Source of the DNA: Tillus elongatus | Taxonomy: Eukaryota; Arthropoda; Insecta; Coleoptera; Cleridae | Reading direction: 5' to 3' | NCBI GenBank assembly: GCA_964006375.1 | Contig: OZ023265.1 | Span: forward strand, 118,216,858 to 118,280,857 | DNA length: 64,000 nucleotides | Shown: piece by piece, positions 1 through 14,971 of the stretch | How positions within the stretch are numbered: position 1 is the first letter of the stretch | How the letters are laid out: each line of letters opens with the position of its first letter | Notes under the pieces: generated by a model | Seen by the model: the letters and a program-made list of their open reading frames with translations, nothing else | The model's database searches: none | What the model was told of the DNA's origin: nothing | Position numbers and translations under genes: made by a program

Positions 1-70
1 CTACAAGTTATGAAGCACCAAGTGCATTACCGTAGCCCATTTTCACAAAATTATTTTTTAATTGCTAGTT
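1..70 (+). repeat. Degenerate end of a CMR-family repeat
   Basis: Positions 13-52 resemble the terminal block of the CMR family seen many times here, whose clearest form reads ACGCAGCAAGTGCGTTA followed by a short stretch and GAATTTTCAT. This copy is diverged and starts at or before the window edge. The rest up to position 494 is AT-rich and shows no gene I can support. Confidence 0.35.
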
Positions 71-494
71 GAAAACAGTTAATTAAATTTGAAAAGTATA
101 AATGAAGAATTCTGTAGGACTATGACTACGACCACAATGGTCTTGGCCAACAAAAAAATCTTTATTTATAGTGCGATTTTAACCGAATTTACTTGTGTAG
201 ATCTTGTTGAACTGTATTTTTTAAGCAATAAGTGGCATATTTCTACAAAATCCAAGACCTACTTTGTCAGTTTTCAGGAGTAAAATTTTAAGAATCCTCA
301 TTAGCGATTTTTTAATAAGAAATATGTTCACGCTCTGGATTCACCATTCCCCAAAACGGTCCTGTACTAAATTGCATCGAAAAATTTCGATTTTGTAGTC
401 AAATTAAAATTGCATAATACATCATTTTCATAAATTTATTCTGCCAAGTTATCCATGAAAAAACATTGATATAAGATTACACTGATAGTAACAT

Positions 495-1104
495 CAAATA
501 CTATATAATGACAATACGGGACACTCCTATGCTTTAGCATTAGTGATATTTGTGACAAGTACCCTAGCGCCACGTCGCGTGAAGTACTGACAGCTGAGCG
601 GGTAATTTGAATTGTATATTTTCCTGCATATTCTTAATTTAGACAATTGGTTTATTATAGATGAATATAAAAACTTGTACATGAAAAAACAGTGAAAATT
701 TTTTGATTATATAGTTATAAATAGAATTTGTATCAACAATCAGCTTGAAACCTAAATGAATTCAGCATGAATAATTCTGCAAATTTCTCTTACCCATAAT
801 CGTATTCCATCATAATTTAATGTACTACCTTGAAACTGTCGTTAAGCTACTATTTCAAAGGTATGTATAGGAATATACTAAAAGCTGTTTCTGAGGATAT
901 TAAGTTACAATCTGTACTTACCTATAAATAATTGTTCTAGGTATAAATGGTAGCACAGTACTCAATTTGCTATATCTCTACATGAAAACTGTCTTATTAA
1001 TCTAATATTTTAAAATATGTAACTGATATACTTAGTACATAATTAAGAAATTGTGGATATGAAAGGTGAGACTAACTCTTACTTCCGTGAATAAATCTAT
1101 TATA
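495..1104 (+). mobile_element. Left 610 bp of a TIR DNA transposon (copy 1)
   Basis: This segment matches 56385-56996 almost base for base, starting at the same point (CAAATACTATATAATGAC) and diverging after TATTATA. The copy at 56385 shows that this start is a terminal inverted repeat. Here only the left part remains; a dead reverse transcriptase begins about 4 bp after the match ends. No transposase is encoded, so it is a non-autonomous element. The superfamily is not clear. Confidence 0.75.
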
Positions 1105-1107
1105 TAA

Positions 1108-2650
1108 AAAATGCGCACCAGAACTTGCTCCTGTCCTGACTGGTCTATTTTAGACATCTCACAATAGAGGCGTATTCCCTAGTAACTGGAAAACTGCTCA
1201 AGTACAACCCGTCCCCAAGAAAGGATCCAAAGCGCTTCCTATCAACTACAGGCCTATTTCTCTCCTTTCAGTCGTATTTAAAGTGATGGAAAAGTATATA
1301 AACACCGAATTACTAAAATTTCTTGAAAAACACAGTCTAATCCACGACAGGCAGTATGGATTCCGTCAGCGCAGATCAACTGCCGACCTCCTTTCCTTTG
1401 TCACCCATTCTTGGAACAAGTCTATGGAACTACACGGTGAATCCCAGATTGTCGCTCTAGACATATCCAAACCATTCGACCAGGTCTGGCACGCAGCGCT
1501 GCTTAATAAACTTCCGGCCTATGGCCTACCACAAAAACTCTATACCTGGACAGCAAATTTCCTCTCCAACCGGAACATTTCTGTTGTCATGGATGGCCAT
1601 TCCTCTAAACTGTATCCAATTAATGCAGGAGTTCCTCAAGGTGCAGCTTTAGCCCCTACTTTGTTTCTTCTCCACATCAATGACCTCCTCTCTAGCACAT
1701 CCAACCCAGTTCACAGTTACGCGGACGACAGCACCCTCCACTCAAATATACAATATTCTAAGCCTGTCTCTTTAGCCCAATTAGATGAGGACCGCAGACT
1801 TATGGAGGGTACTGTCTCCGTGGATCTTCAAAAAATATTAGACTGCAGAAGTAGAAATCTTGTACAATTCAACCCCAACAAATCTCAGTCTTGCTTTCTT
1901 ACTCATAAGAGATACTGGGGAAGTAGAAATAAGAGATACACCAGCCCTGGACCCATGACAATGAACAACCAAGTTATTCAAAGTAATGAGTCCTTTTCAT
2001 TTGTTGGCATTTCTGTGGATCGAAATCTCAATTGGCACCAACATGTCACATCAATTGCAGAAACGGCTGCTAAGAAATTAGGTTTCCTCTTCCGGGCTCG
2101 CAAATACTTTTCACCAGCTAATCTCTATACCTTATATACTTCAAAAATAAGGCCAAACCTCAAATACTGCTCCCACATCTGGGGTGCTGATGCAGCTTCT
2201 ACACTCGCTATCCTCGATTCCATCCAGAAGAGAGCTATACGTCTCATCGGTGACCCTACCCTCACCCAAAGGCTGCCATCCCTTGCCCACCGACGTGCCG
2301 TTGGTGACCTCTATCTCTCTCTCTTTTATAGATATCTGCACGGGCACTGCTCATAGGAGCTTTCTTCTATAGTTCATCCACCTGCTGTCCCCAACAGATC
2401 TACCAGGGGAACAGAGTAAATGCACCCCTTTACTGTCCAGGTCACCAGACATAGAACATCTTGTTATGCCCCGCTCTTTTGTCCCGAGGGCTTCAAAGTT
2501 GTGGAATTCCTTGCCGGCACGTTTTTCCTTCTCCTCCGAACCTCCAAACCTTCAAGTCCAGAATTAACAAGTTGCCTCTTTCCTCCTTGTCGACACCCAC
2601 GGTACGATAGTATTTAGGCTGTAAGCCTTCGTGGTGTGTTGTTGAAATAT
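1108..2650 (+). pseudogene. Dead Jockey/CR1-group non-LTR reverse transcriptase, 3' part
   Basis: Translation gives an ordered set of reverse-transcriptase motifs: INYRPISLL, DRQYGFRQRRST, ALDISKPFDQVWH (motif A, with KAF changed to KPF), AGVPQGAALAPTLF (motif B), SYADDSTLH (motif C with YADD), then GISVDRNLNWHQHV and the C-terminal SKIRPNLKYCSHIWG. The longest open stretch is 1283-2356. A stop lies upstream near 1160, two more follow at about 2354 and 2420, and a frameshift lies near 2490, after which FKSRINKLPLSSL ends the protein. The copy ends in an AAATAAATAAAAAC-like tail near 2650. No endonuclease precedes it, so it is 5'-truncated. The clade is a judgement from motif style. Confidence 0.85.
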
Positions 2651-2696
2651 AAAATAAATAAAAACTATAAGACTTACTACAGTACCTCAAAATTGG

Positions 2697-3160
2697 TTCC
2701 GACTTGTTTTTATAGTTTCTCACTCGTTTTGTCCATCCTTGTCCCAGATTTATCCGAGACACCAAAAGAAAGTGATCTGACCCAAATTCATCAACTCTAG
2801 TATCTTTTTACAAGCCTCAACACAAAGCAAATTGCAAACATTTATGTCTTGGAATAACGACGTATGGCATCATGCCGTCTATAATACTTTTTAAATTACC
2901 CCTTTGCCATGTGCACTTGTGGATATTGTTGTCTTTAAATCACGCAATTGCATTATCATTACCTTTTGCTTCTCAGTACAGCCCCACTATTTTATCTGTT
3001 TAGTTTCTCGCTACACCTACCCACCTGTTCATATCTCCGACAGCAATTATTATTTCACGTGGTTTACACATGTCGAGGACTGCATTCAACTCTTTTCTAG
3101 TTTTTCCTCTCTCACTCACTGTCGCTGTTTGTGGGTGCATAGCAGGCAACCAAAACCACT
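2697..3160 (-). pseudogene. Fragment of a non-LTR retrotransposon AP-endonuclease domain
   Basis: On the minus strand the translation contains GKTRKELNAVLDMCK, then IIIAVGDMNRWVG (the GDFN-like catalytic block with N changed), NNIHKCTWQRGNLKSIID, and GSDHFLLVSRI (the SDH catalytic histidine block near the domain end). Three or four stop codons interrupt it. The order and spacing match APE-type endonucleases of RTE/CR1-like retroelements. No reverse transcriptase follows on this strand. It sits tail to tail with the plus-strand reverse transcriptase ending at 2650 and is probably an unrelated insertion. Confidence 0.7.
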
Positions 3161-3369
3161 ACGTATACTATATAAATGTATGTAAGTGGAATGCAATTGT
3201 GAAGGGGGATTTATAAAAATTGTAACTTTTAAATATTATATTCGTTAAATAATAAACAATAATAAATAGAAATTGCCCACTTTAAAGTAGTAATGTAGGT
3301 CTAAAACACAAACATTTCATTCCGCTCTCTATTACTATTGTTAATAACATTAAGAATATAGGTATCCAT

Positions 3370-4204
<835 letters not shown>

Positions 4205-4330
4205 ATATACATATATAAATATTGAAACTGGCGTTGGATATGCAGTCCTAATTCGCGTTTATTTGAAAAAAAATATATAATTTTGAAGTCGCTATCCCCA
4301 CAATAATTATAAAAATTCGCTAATAAAGAT
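4205..4330 (-). repeat. CMR left module, partial, reverse orientation
   Basis: A short TA run is followed by TTGAAACTGGCGTTGGATAT and a block ending in a Ctatcccc-like stretch. This is the reverse complement of the CMR left module, best seen at 23990-24048 and 25270-25330. The right module is missing. Confidence 0.6.
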
Positions 4331-4479
4331 AAGCTAGCATAAATTATCTGATCGCTCAAAATTTGTTGATCAAGGATTCCGCAAATATAAGCTAACTTAA
4401 ATCATCTCTCGTCTCAAAAACGTCTGATAAAGTATTCCTCAACGTTTTGGGAGCCTTTTTTAGCGGATATAAGTAGAAA

Positions 4480-4583
4480 ACATTCGCTAATGAGGAGATC
4501 CCGACTTTGGATTTTTTTTAATGTCCTCAAATGAGCACGAACTAGGGCTTCTGGAACCCATAGCCGGTGCCAGTTTCAATCTT

Positions 4584-4668
<85 letters not shown>

Positions 4669-4715
4669 CCAGGAAAATCCGACAACTTTTTCTTGGAAAA
4701 TTTGTATTCTGTATT
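4480..4715 (+). repeat. CMR copy with internal (TA)n
   Basis: Left module (AATGAGCACGAACTAGGG, then GAACCCATAGCCGGTG and CAGTTTCAAT), a (TA)n array at 4586-4668, then the beginning of the right module (GCCAGGAAAATCCGACAAC). The middle of the right module, which carries the AACTCAAAAAATAATT block in other copies, has been lost at the array. Confidence 0.75.
4586..4668. repeat. (TA)n microsatellite inside a CMR copy
   Basis: About 83 bp of pure TA, located exactly where other CMR copies carry their array. Confidence 0.97.
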
Positions 4716-5713
4716 TTCGAAAATAATGAAAGTGTTTTAACCAAATTTAGTACGCAAGTTGCCCGCATACAGCATAACCATGCAACAAAATTTATCTATC
4801 CAGATTTAAAGCATAAAAAGTTATGAGCATTTAAAACAAAAAACGGTCGCATTGGAGGCCAAAAGATGTCAAAATACCAAAATAATATATGTGATTAACA
4901 AAATGTATTGTATATTACAGGCAACGATTAAGTTTTTCTGCTGCAGAAAGGCTAAAAAGTACCAACAAAAAAATGCCACCAAAATTTTATCATTTTTCTT
5001 CTAGAAACGTCAAACGTGGTGATCTTTGAACAAACATGATAAAACGGAGGCGGGTCTAGGACAAGAAGTGTACTTAACAGGGGCTTACATTTCTGTTTCA
5101 ATAGCTGTTGTTCTTGACTTGATTAAAATACTTGCAGAAAATTTATTTGAAACGGAACCCTTCCGCGATTTTATAGCGGCAGTTTAGATTATATTTTGTG
5201 ATTTAAATGTGTTATATTTTTTTATGTAACAAAATAAACTTGAAACAACTCCGCTCTTCAGTCAGTAAATCGATAAACGGGCAAACTATAGTAATAGTTT
5301 GGATGCAGCAAGTGCGTTACTCGTATTATTTGATAAATTGCTTCGACAATTGTGGCCACTAGCAGAATGGATAATCGAAGAGTATGGGATCGAATGGTGA
5401 TATTTTAATTACTTCTTAAACAGAACAAATTAATTTTGCCCCGCTTGGGAAGCGAACCCACATCGGAAACAGAGATGTTAAAGTTGACAAACGTCGTTAT
5501 TTGGTTTGTTGACAGAGCCACGTCGGCTCCTTTTGGGATGCCTTGTATTCATGTGAAGTCATAGGTATATTTTACAAAATACCCAAAAATTCGGTTCCAC
5601 AAAATGTCTACATTTAGTTTTGTGCCATTGTTTTCTTTACTACACAACTAACAACTATTGAAGCCGAATAGAATCTTTCCGTGGGCAAGTTGTTCTAGGA
5701 GAGTTTTAATATA
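4716..5713. other. No gene seen; one CMR end remnant
   Basis: Near 5300-5322 lies GGATGCAGCAAGTGCGTTAC, a CMR end block. The rest is AT-rich and I could assign no coding or RNA gene to it. Confidence 0.45.
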
Positions 5714-5756
5714 CAGGGTCCGGCAAGTTGTTTGAAAAATATTTAGACGGGTCGAC

Positions 5757-6147
5757 TTACCTCAATCACCCAAACACCCATCTGGACGATTGGTTGGATG
5801 ATGTTCCACTGAATGTCCAGCTCACAACAGCAGGATAGTTGTGGACTATTTGAACCAAGTTTTTGGCCCTAATTATATAGGTACAAATGCCCAAATGCGA
5901 TGACCTGCAATGTCCCCAGATTTAAATCGCATGGACTATTCTTTTGGGGGGCTACATCAAGAACCAAGTCTATTCAGATTTTGGCATAAATCCTGTAGTT
6001 AGCGTTCACAATCTACAAGAACGGATATTAGATGCATGTCGGAATGTTGATCGGGAGATGATCCATGCTGCTACGCATAGACAAATTATGGAAAGATTAG
6101 AACTTTGCGTTCAGCAAGGTGGGAACGTGTTCGAGCATCTGATTTGA
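5757..6147 (+). pseudogene. C-terminal remnant of a mariner-like transposase
   Basis: Translated pieces read HNSRIVVDYLNQVF, then MSPDLNRMDYSFGGYIKNQVY (the last catalytic block, SPDL..D, followed by the WG(Y/H)(I/L)K motif in changed form), and finish with LELCVQQGGNVFEHLI and a stop at 6147, a C-terminus typical of this insect transposase type. The uninterrupted part is 5944-6147. The helix-turn-helix region and the first two catalytic aspartates are absent, so it cannot be functional. Confidence 0.75.
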
Positions 6148-6488
6148 GATTTGTTATTAAAACTGTTATTTTAATACATTCTTGATTCTTTCGTTTATGT
6201 ATTAAATTAATGTGGTACTATTATTTTTATTTAATGTTTGTTGCTTATAAGTTAAAAATAAATTTCACCATACAATTATCTAAAAACGATGTAATAATTT
6301 ACAAAAAAAGCCATGTCTATGATTTTCATTAAAAGCCTGTACAAATTATAATTCACCTTTAGAAAGAAGAAAGCTCAGACGTTTACAAATGATCCATTAG
6401 TTTGTGTTGATCCAGTCAATTGAACCCCAGCAAATATGGTATTGGGAGAAAGCTTACTAAACCCGCTATCTGATGCCGTAATCATATA

Positions 6489-6547
6489 CAGGGTGTTCCA
6501 TTTAAAATTTTCGAGAAAAATTGAGCTTTGTAAAATATAACACCCTG
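6489..6547. mobile_element. Very short TIR unit, 59 bp
   Basis: TA then CAGGGTGTTCC at the left and AACACCCTG then TA at the right bracket 59 bp. These are the terminal sequences used by several elements in this window, so this may be an extreme deletion derivative nested in the 5714-6969 element. It could also be two unrelated ends brought together. Confidence 0.45.
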
Positions 6548-6966
6548 TATAAGCGGATATTTCCGCAGACTATATAACCATATTGTATTATGCTACATTG
6601 AGTCAAGAGTCATGGTAATACCAGATCTTGACAGGTTTTGTGACGACATGGCAGCACTGTCGTGTTGATTCGGAAAAAATTTCGGACAAGCAATTGAATA
6701 ACTTCTAAACCGTTGATTTCAGGCCCCTATTGTTGGGCATCATTTTACTCACCATGCAGTGATTTACCAAAAAATAAAAGAAAATATAGGGTGTCCCATT
6801 TAAAAAAATAGAAGCTTGGTGTGGCACAGGGAAACTGAACACTCTGTATACATAAAACTAATTTCCGGTTATGCGAAACACTGGTATATCCATAGATACC
6901 AAATTTGATATTTATAGGTAGAGCAGTTGTGAAGATAATTATGTGATCCTCTAAACTTGCCGGACC

Positions 6967-7077
<111 letters not shown>

Positions 7078-7372
7078 CCTTTAAAGCACATTGCGCGCAC
7101 GGAGGAGTGTGAGATTTGGCATAGTTAAAGTTCATATGAAGAAGGATTGGAGAAAGATGAAATAGAGGTATAATATGTGTAACAGATTAAATTAAATGTC
7201 CCATTTAAAAAAAATAGAAGCTTGGTGTGGCACAGGGAAACTGAACATCCTGTATACATAAAACTAATTTCCGGTTATGCGAAACACTGATATATCCATA
7301 GATACCAAATTTGATATTTATAGGTAGAGCAGTTGTGAAGATAATTATGTGATCCTCTAAACTTGCCGGACC

Positions 7373-7479
<107 letters not shown>

Positions 7480-7599
7480 CCTTTAAAGCACATTGCGCGC
7501 ACGGAGGAGTGTGAGATTTGGCATAGTTAAAGTTCATATGAAGAAGGATTGGAGAAAGATGAAATAGAGGTATAATATGTGTAACAGATTAAATTAAAT

Positions 7600-8945
7600 A
7601 AGACATTCATTGTTTACGTTCACAAATTTATCAATGTCAAACACATCTTACTCTATGGTCAAACACACAGAGGATACCTATATGACAAAAGAACATCAAT
7701 AACGTTTTTAATAAATTACGGTGGAATTTCTACAACATTATGCTAAAGTTAAAAACAAGATAAGAGATAAGAGGGCAATTTTTAAGAGCAATAAAAGATG
7801 TTTATATAAACAATTTCAAGCCTTATCTGTGACAGCATCTGTAGGAACTAAAATTAAAAATTGACCATCACGATCCCTAATTCTTTAACAGTCTCAATAA
7901 ATCTGTTATTCGCTAAAAAGTGGCCTTGAATTTTACACAATTAAAAGTTCTGAATCTACATAAAAAACATCCATGGCTTGACAGCTCAATTGACGTCAGC
8001 AAAATACAAAATTATTGCCCACAAGAAAACAAGTCGCAAAAAAACGATAACCACATAGATTTGCCCAGCAAAGAACCTGATTGAAGAGACACCCAGCCTC
8101 TAGAAGAATGTCAAAACACTGACTAACGACACTCCATTGAAGGGAAAGGTGACTGGCTTCTACCCTTTTTAAATCCCCTACTGAAAGAAACCATCCTTGA
8201 AATTTACGCGCTGTGATCTAGATCAATTAAATATGTATTTTAATAATACCAAAGTTCTCACTGATTGTTGTTTTGAAAACAAGTTATTTATACAGACGCT
8301 TGATTCACCCAGACGTTCTTTCAAAGGTAACCATTGACGTCATTAGGTGGTCATCGAAGGAATTTACTTCGTTTTACTGACATTATAAACAATGTTTACT
8401 ACTAAGTTATGTTAATAAATACGTACATAACACACAGTTGCTTGAGATAATCGTATACAATCAAAACGCCTAATTAGTCTGATATAAAAATCTTTTAATA
8501 AATGGGATGGTAATATTACGATTTAAATTATGATTATGCTATTTTTAAATCGCTTTTAAAATTAGAATGTATTTTTAGTTTTAAAAATATAAATTTTGTT
8601 CACTTTAGTAATTTGTCTAGCCAAAGTACAGTGCTAGACGGTATTAACTAAATAATGTCAGACTGAATTGTCAAATTTTAATCTGCTAAGTTTAAATTAA
8701 TATTTTCTTAAATGTAACATACACAGGCTGTCCCAAAATGCGACTGCTAACGGCCTACTGCAAATTCTTTGTGCCACATCATTCACATTGAGAGGTGAGT
8801 GCCCCATGTCCGTAAATGCAGTATTTCCAAAACACAGGATGTTAAAGTTTAAAAATTTAAATAGTTTATTTCTGATAAATTTCAAGTGGTGCGATGGATC
8901 GCAGTGAAACTTTAAGAGTACTATCAGACAAGTAAACTACTACTT
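7600..8945. other. No gene seen
   Basis: AT-rich. Near 8729 the sequence ACAGGCTGTCCCAAAATG resembles a Tc1/mariner terminus, but I found no partner end or transposase. Nothing else can be supported. Confidence 0.4.
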
Positions 8946-9005
8946 CAGTGGTCGCCAATCTGTTGATGCGAGCTACCGGTAGCTCGCAAATGCAATTCTG
9001 GTAGC
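8946..9005 (+). mobile_element. Possible end of a hAT-type element
   Basis: CAGTGGTCGCCAATC followed by short inverted blocks (GAGCTACC...GGTAGCTC) resembles the terminus of many hAT elements. No matching right end or transposase was found before 10 kb, so this is only an end. Confidence 0.35.
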
Positions 9006-9900
9006 TCACAACCTATTTTAAATTTTAAAAATAGAAAGGTGTAAAAATTCTAAAGCCTCCGTAAGCTTCGCAAATTCTGATAATACACACAAGTAGCGGT
9101 AACACTGAGGTGAGCGATCTGCCACCGACTTCACCATGCTAGAATTGTCTAGAACCGATTAGCACGTGTTCGAGAACGATCTGGGTTGCTTTGAACGGGT
9201 TAAATACGCATCGCGCGGCGAGATTGCGCTCCGTTTAAAACTGAACGGCATAATCAACGTCCAGCGGTTAGGTCAGTAGAGAGCAATAAAAAATATTATA
9301 TACATAATATTCAAATTTTATAATCTGTAATTACAACTAAAAAAACTGACAATTCAAAAAAGTTGTTGTTTAATTTTTCACGGAAATTTGAACCCGTGAA
9401 AGCAAAGAGTATAAGCGGAAAAATAAGAGAAATAAGAGCGTTATTTAAGTCTGTCACTTTGAAATTTCATTTCAAATTTCTTTAAACAATTTATCAATTG
9501 CTTATATATTATGAAAATGTGAACATAGATAATCCTATTAAATGAATGATTTCTTACCTTTTTTGTACCAAAGTTGATTTAAATATTTAAATATTTTTCT
9601 ACGAAAATTCGCTAAATAATCATTGTTTTGTATAAGGACTAAGTGTATCTAATTTTTAAGGAAAAGTAAATGCTAGATTATATGTGACAATACAGCAGTA
9701 CTTAACCTTCTGCTCTTCCTGTAATATGTTGACCTGGCGGTAAGGGTACGAAAGATGGGACACTGACCGTGTTTGAATGGGCATTACTGCGCTGTGGCAC
9801 GATACCGCTTTATTATACCCGTCAATTTTTCGTATATACTATTTCCGATACTGTACTATATTTTTCTAACTAATATTCACTAGGAGGCGATTCCCTTCTG
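9006..9900. other. No gene seen
   Basis: Contains a slightly more GC-rich patch near 9120-9260 without an ORF or RNA fold I could recognise; the remainder is AT-rich. Confidence 0.4.
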
Positions 9901-10058
9901 GGAGCGGGTTTCTACTACTACTGTTACTACTCCTATGGAAGCGGGTTTCTACTACTACTGCTACTATTACTAAAGAAGCGGGTTTCTACTACTATTTATT
10001 TACTAGAAGACGGGTTCACTATAGAAGCGGGTTTCTACTACTACTGTTACTCTCTATA
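9901..10058. repeat. Short minisatellite, unit about 37 bp
   Basis: GAAGCGGGTTTCTACTAC followed by CTACTGTTACTA-like triplets recurs at 9901, 9938, 9975 and 10024, with a shortened unit at 10009. The four fuller units are imperfect. Confidence 0.85.
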
Positions 10059-10584
10059 TCAAAAATGGTACTAATATTAAATATCAAAAATGTTCAGCGA
10101 TAAGCAATATGAGTGAAAAAATACATACAGTATGGCCTCTCTGCTTCGATATCGCAAATATAAATAAATATTCAGGAAAATAACCCTCACACAAAATGTA
10201 GCCAACGAAAATAAACGCCGTGAACAATCACACAATCTGATTGGTAGATTAAAAACAAACATTTGACACACACGTCAAAACTTATTGTGAAGACATTATA
10301 TTGATATTTTTTGGGCAACTAGATTACAAATGGGACAGAGTTTTATATAAAATAGAGGCTGAATAATATGGATCCAGCAGAAATGTTGCTAGAAAAGATA
10401 ACAGCGTTTTTCTAGTTAATTTATTTCAGAACATTTTAAGGTGACAGTGAGAAATATTTTTGAGGTTTTTATTGAACACTGATTTTAAAAATTGTATCCC
10501 TCACATGCATAAGCGAGGTGCGATGCATTGTATGATTTTGTTTGCAAGATAAATGTTAAATGTTATTATTACTAGAATTAGATA

Positions 10585-10804
10585 AAAAGTCTAGACGCGG
10601 CAAGTGCGTTATCGAAGTGAATTTTCATAAAAACGTTTCTAATAGCAAATATGTCTCTTTAATGCAAGCAGGCATCAATTTGGTTATCGGTATAACCAAT
10701 ATAGTACAAACAATGTATCATATTTTATCAAAATAACTTTGTTTTAATTTTCCAAAAATAAACGTAAAATGTTTCCGAGAAAACTGGTTTCCTAGCAAAC
10801 GAAC
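10585..10804 (+). repeat. CMR-related copy, left part, split by a retroelement
   Basis: It begins CTAGACGCGGCAAGTGCG and runs in parallel with 29128-29345 (both contain GGCATCAATTTGGTTA and ATGTATCATATTTTATC or close variants). It stops at TAGCAAACGAAC, where a retroelement is inserted; the remainder resumes at 12115. Confidence 0.85.
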
Positions 10805-12114
10805 TTTTTTCCCTTAGGGCTCGTCCGCGTCTTTGCCGCCCCGATAGCACCGCAGCCTTTGGCTTATTGTGCATGCCTTTTGTCTTTTCTACTCCACCCA
10901 TTCCAAAACCACTGTGCCTTGAACTAGTCTGCACAACAATTGGTAGGGTGAAGTTTTATATTGCTCTGTCCGTAGATCAGTTGTTTTTTGCGGTCCAGAG
11001 CTTTACACTCGCACAAGATGTGCTGGGCTGATTCCTCCCCCTCGCCGCCGAGTCTGCATGCCAGGTCCCCCTCGAACCGTAGCACATTATGCAGGTGTTT
11101 TTTTGACAGCCATGTGCACCGTCAAGAGTCCTGTTATGTTCTTGAGCTGTCCTCTGCTAAGATTTAGCAGCTCCACAGCTCTCTTTGAACTGGGATTCCC
11201 AATTAGTGTCTTCCCATGTCTGAGCCCTGAACCAGGACTTGATGGTTGCCCTGACCGTGCCTTTTGATATGCCCAGGACCGATTCTGGTCCCATAAATGG
11301 TTCTGCTGATCCTATCTTCATTGCCTTTGACTCCCGAGTGACCCGGCACCCAGATGAGGGTGACCTCATTCTGCCCAGCCAGGTCGCTCGTCTCGTCTTG
11401 GCATTCACTAACCAGCCTGGAATTTACCCGTAGCTACTTAGGGCCCTAAGGACTGCCTGGCTGTCTGTGGCCATGAGGATGCGCTTGTTGGTGTAGCCCC
11501 TCCTCTTGTTCTCAGACATGCAGTGCAAGATTGCGTACATTTAGGCCTGAAAGACCGTTACATAAGCCCTGAGGGAAATACTGTGACTTACCCTTGGTCC
11601 TTCCGAATAAACGCCTGCTTCCGTTCTACGCTCCCCGACAGATTCGTCCGTGAACCAGACGAGAGCGTCCCGTGGTAGGCCCGGCGTCTCCCCCGCCATG
11701 CCCGCGAACGGGGATTACCACTGTAAACTTATTTTCCCTACAGATTGGCGGGCTCGCGAAGTCTTACCTCATTTCAAGCATGGGCTCCTTCACGATCTCC
11801 TGAATCCTGCAGTGGCCCCTGTAGCCTGGGTTGGCCTTCAATATATCATTGCAGGCTAGTCTGTATAGTCCTATCCTAGCCTTCCCCATGATAACTAAGT
11901 GAAGGGGGGCAGATCCAGCAACACCTCCTGGCGGCCGTTGGACTTGAGGTCATGGCACCTGATGCCGAGGCAAGCCATCTTTTGGATCTTGCCCAGTTTT
12001 TGTTTGGCACTGGATTATGTCACCTTAGGCCACAAACCAGTGCCGCGCATGTTAACGATGGTCTGACCACCCTTGTGTTCAGCCAATGAGCCATACTGGG
12101 TCTCAGTCCCCACG
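10805..12114 (-). pseudogene. Dead I/R1-like non-LTR retroelement, RNase H and C-terminal part
   Basis: Minus-strand translation gives RNase H blocks in order: DALVWFTDESVGERRTEAG (first Asp), ILMATDSQAVLRALSS (DSQ block), VTLIWVPGHSGVKGNED (PGHSG block), then the C-terminal cysteine/histidine knuckle CRLGGEGEESAQHILCECKAL. Upstream pieces (LYRLACNDILKANPGYRGHC) match the region after the reverse transcriptase. Many stops and frameshifts make it non-functional, and the reverse transcriptase is absent. The 3' end at 10805-10815 has a short A tract. The flanks form a 12-bp target duplication (TAGCAAACGAAC / TAGCCAACGAAC). It is more GC-rich than its surroundings. Confidence 0.87.
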
Positions 12115-12220
12115 TAGCCAACGAACCTTAGATTAATAACAAATTGAGTTATTGAAATTTGAAGCATTTAATGAAAATTCGCTACCAAAACGCACTTACT
12201 GTGTCTTGTTTTTTTCCTTA
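12115..12220 (+). repeat. CMR-related copy, right part
   Basis: Continues the copy interrupted at 10804: CCTTAGATTAATAAC, TGAGTTATTGAAATTTGAAG, GAAAATTCGCTACC, and the end block AACGCACTTACTGTGTC. This corresponds to 29335-29425 in the uninterrupted copy. Confidence 0.85.
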
Positions 12221-12884
12221 CAAACATGCATCAAATTACGATGAAAAATGCAAAAATGCAATAATATAGGGGATGTACGAAAAAAAATCGTAGGTACCAA
12301 CAACGACTTATGGTCGTTCCGGTGATTGTCAAAATGATTTTATAAAATGCAGTTCAAGGCACCCTATAATTAACGTACTTAAGAAGGAAAGCTTTACAAT
12401 TTTCGAAGAATTTTTTTCTCCTACTTCTTGACCCTTTTACGCCAAGAAAATTAATCTTACATTATATTTATGCACAAGTTGTAGTGAAATTTAAGTTGAA
12501 TTTTGTTAATATTCTTTTATGTATCATTAAATTTTACAGAGGTTACTAGAAATCTTAAAAATGTCGAAACAGCTGTGTTATGAAAGCGTATAAAATTATT
12601 ACAGTTTTATTTATTATTTGTGATTAACATAAAACATTAATGAATTTACAAATATTTTAATAGGAGACATATTTCTCATTCAAATTGAATGCAGGCGTGT
12701 TTACGTTTCACTGATTCACTTAGGAATTTGGTAGAAACATCATATATCATCAACATTTTATAATAATTAAAACAAAATAATGTTATCATAAATAAGTAAC
12801 AATTGTATGATTTTAGAAAATTTCCTTAAATACACACAAATTACTGCCCCCCTGAAGCCAGTTCCGAGGTTTATTTCAATTTTT
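12221..12884. other. No gene seen
   Basis: AT-rich sequence with no supported feature. Confidence 0.4.

Positions 12885-14896
<2,012 letters not shown>

Positions 14897-14969
<73 letters not shown>
14897..14969. repeat. (TA)n between elements A and B
   Basis: About 73 bp of TA is the only sequence between two different transposons. Confidence 0.97.
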
Positions 14970-14971
<2 letters not shown>

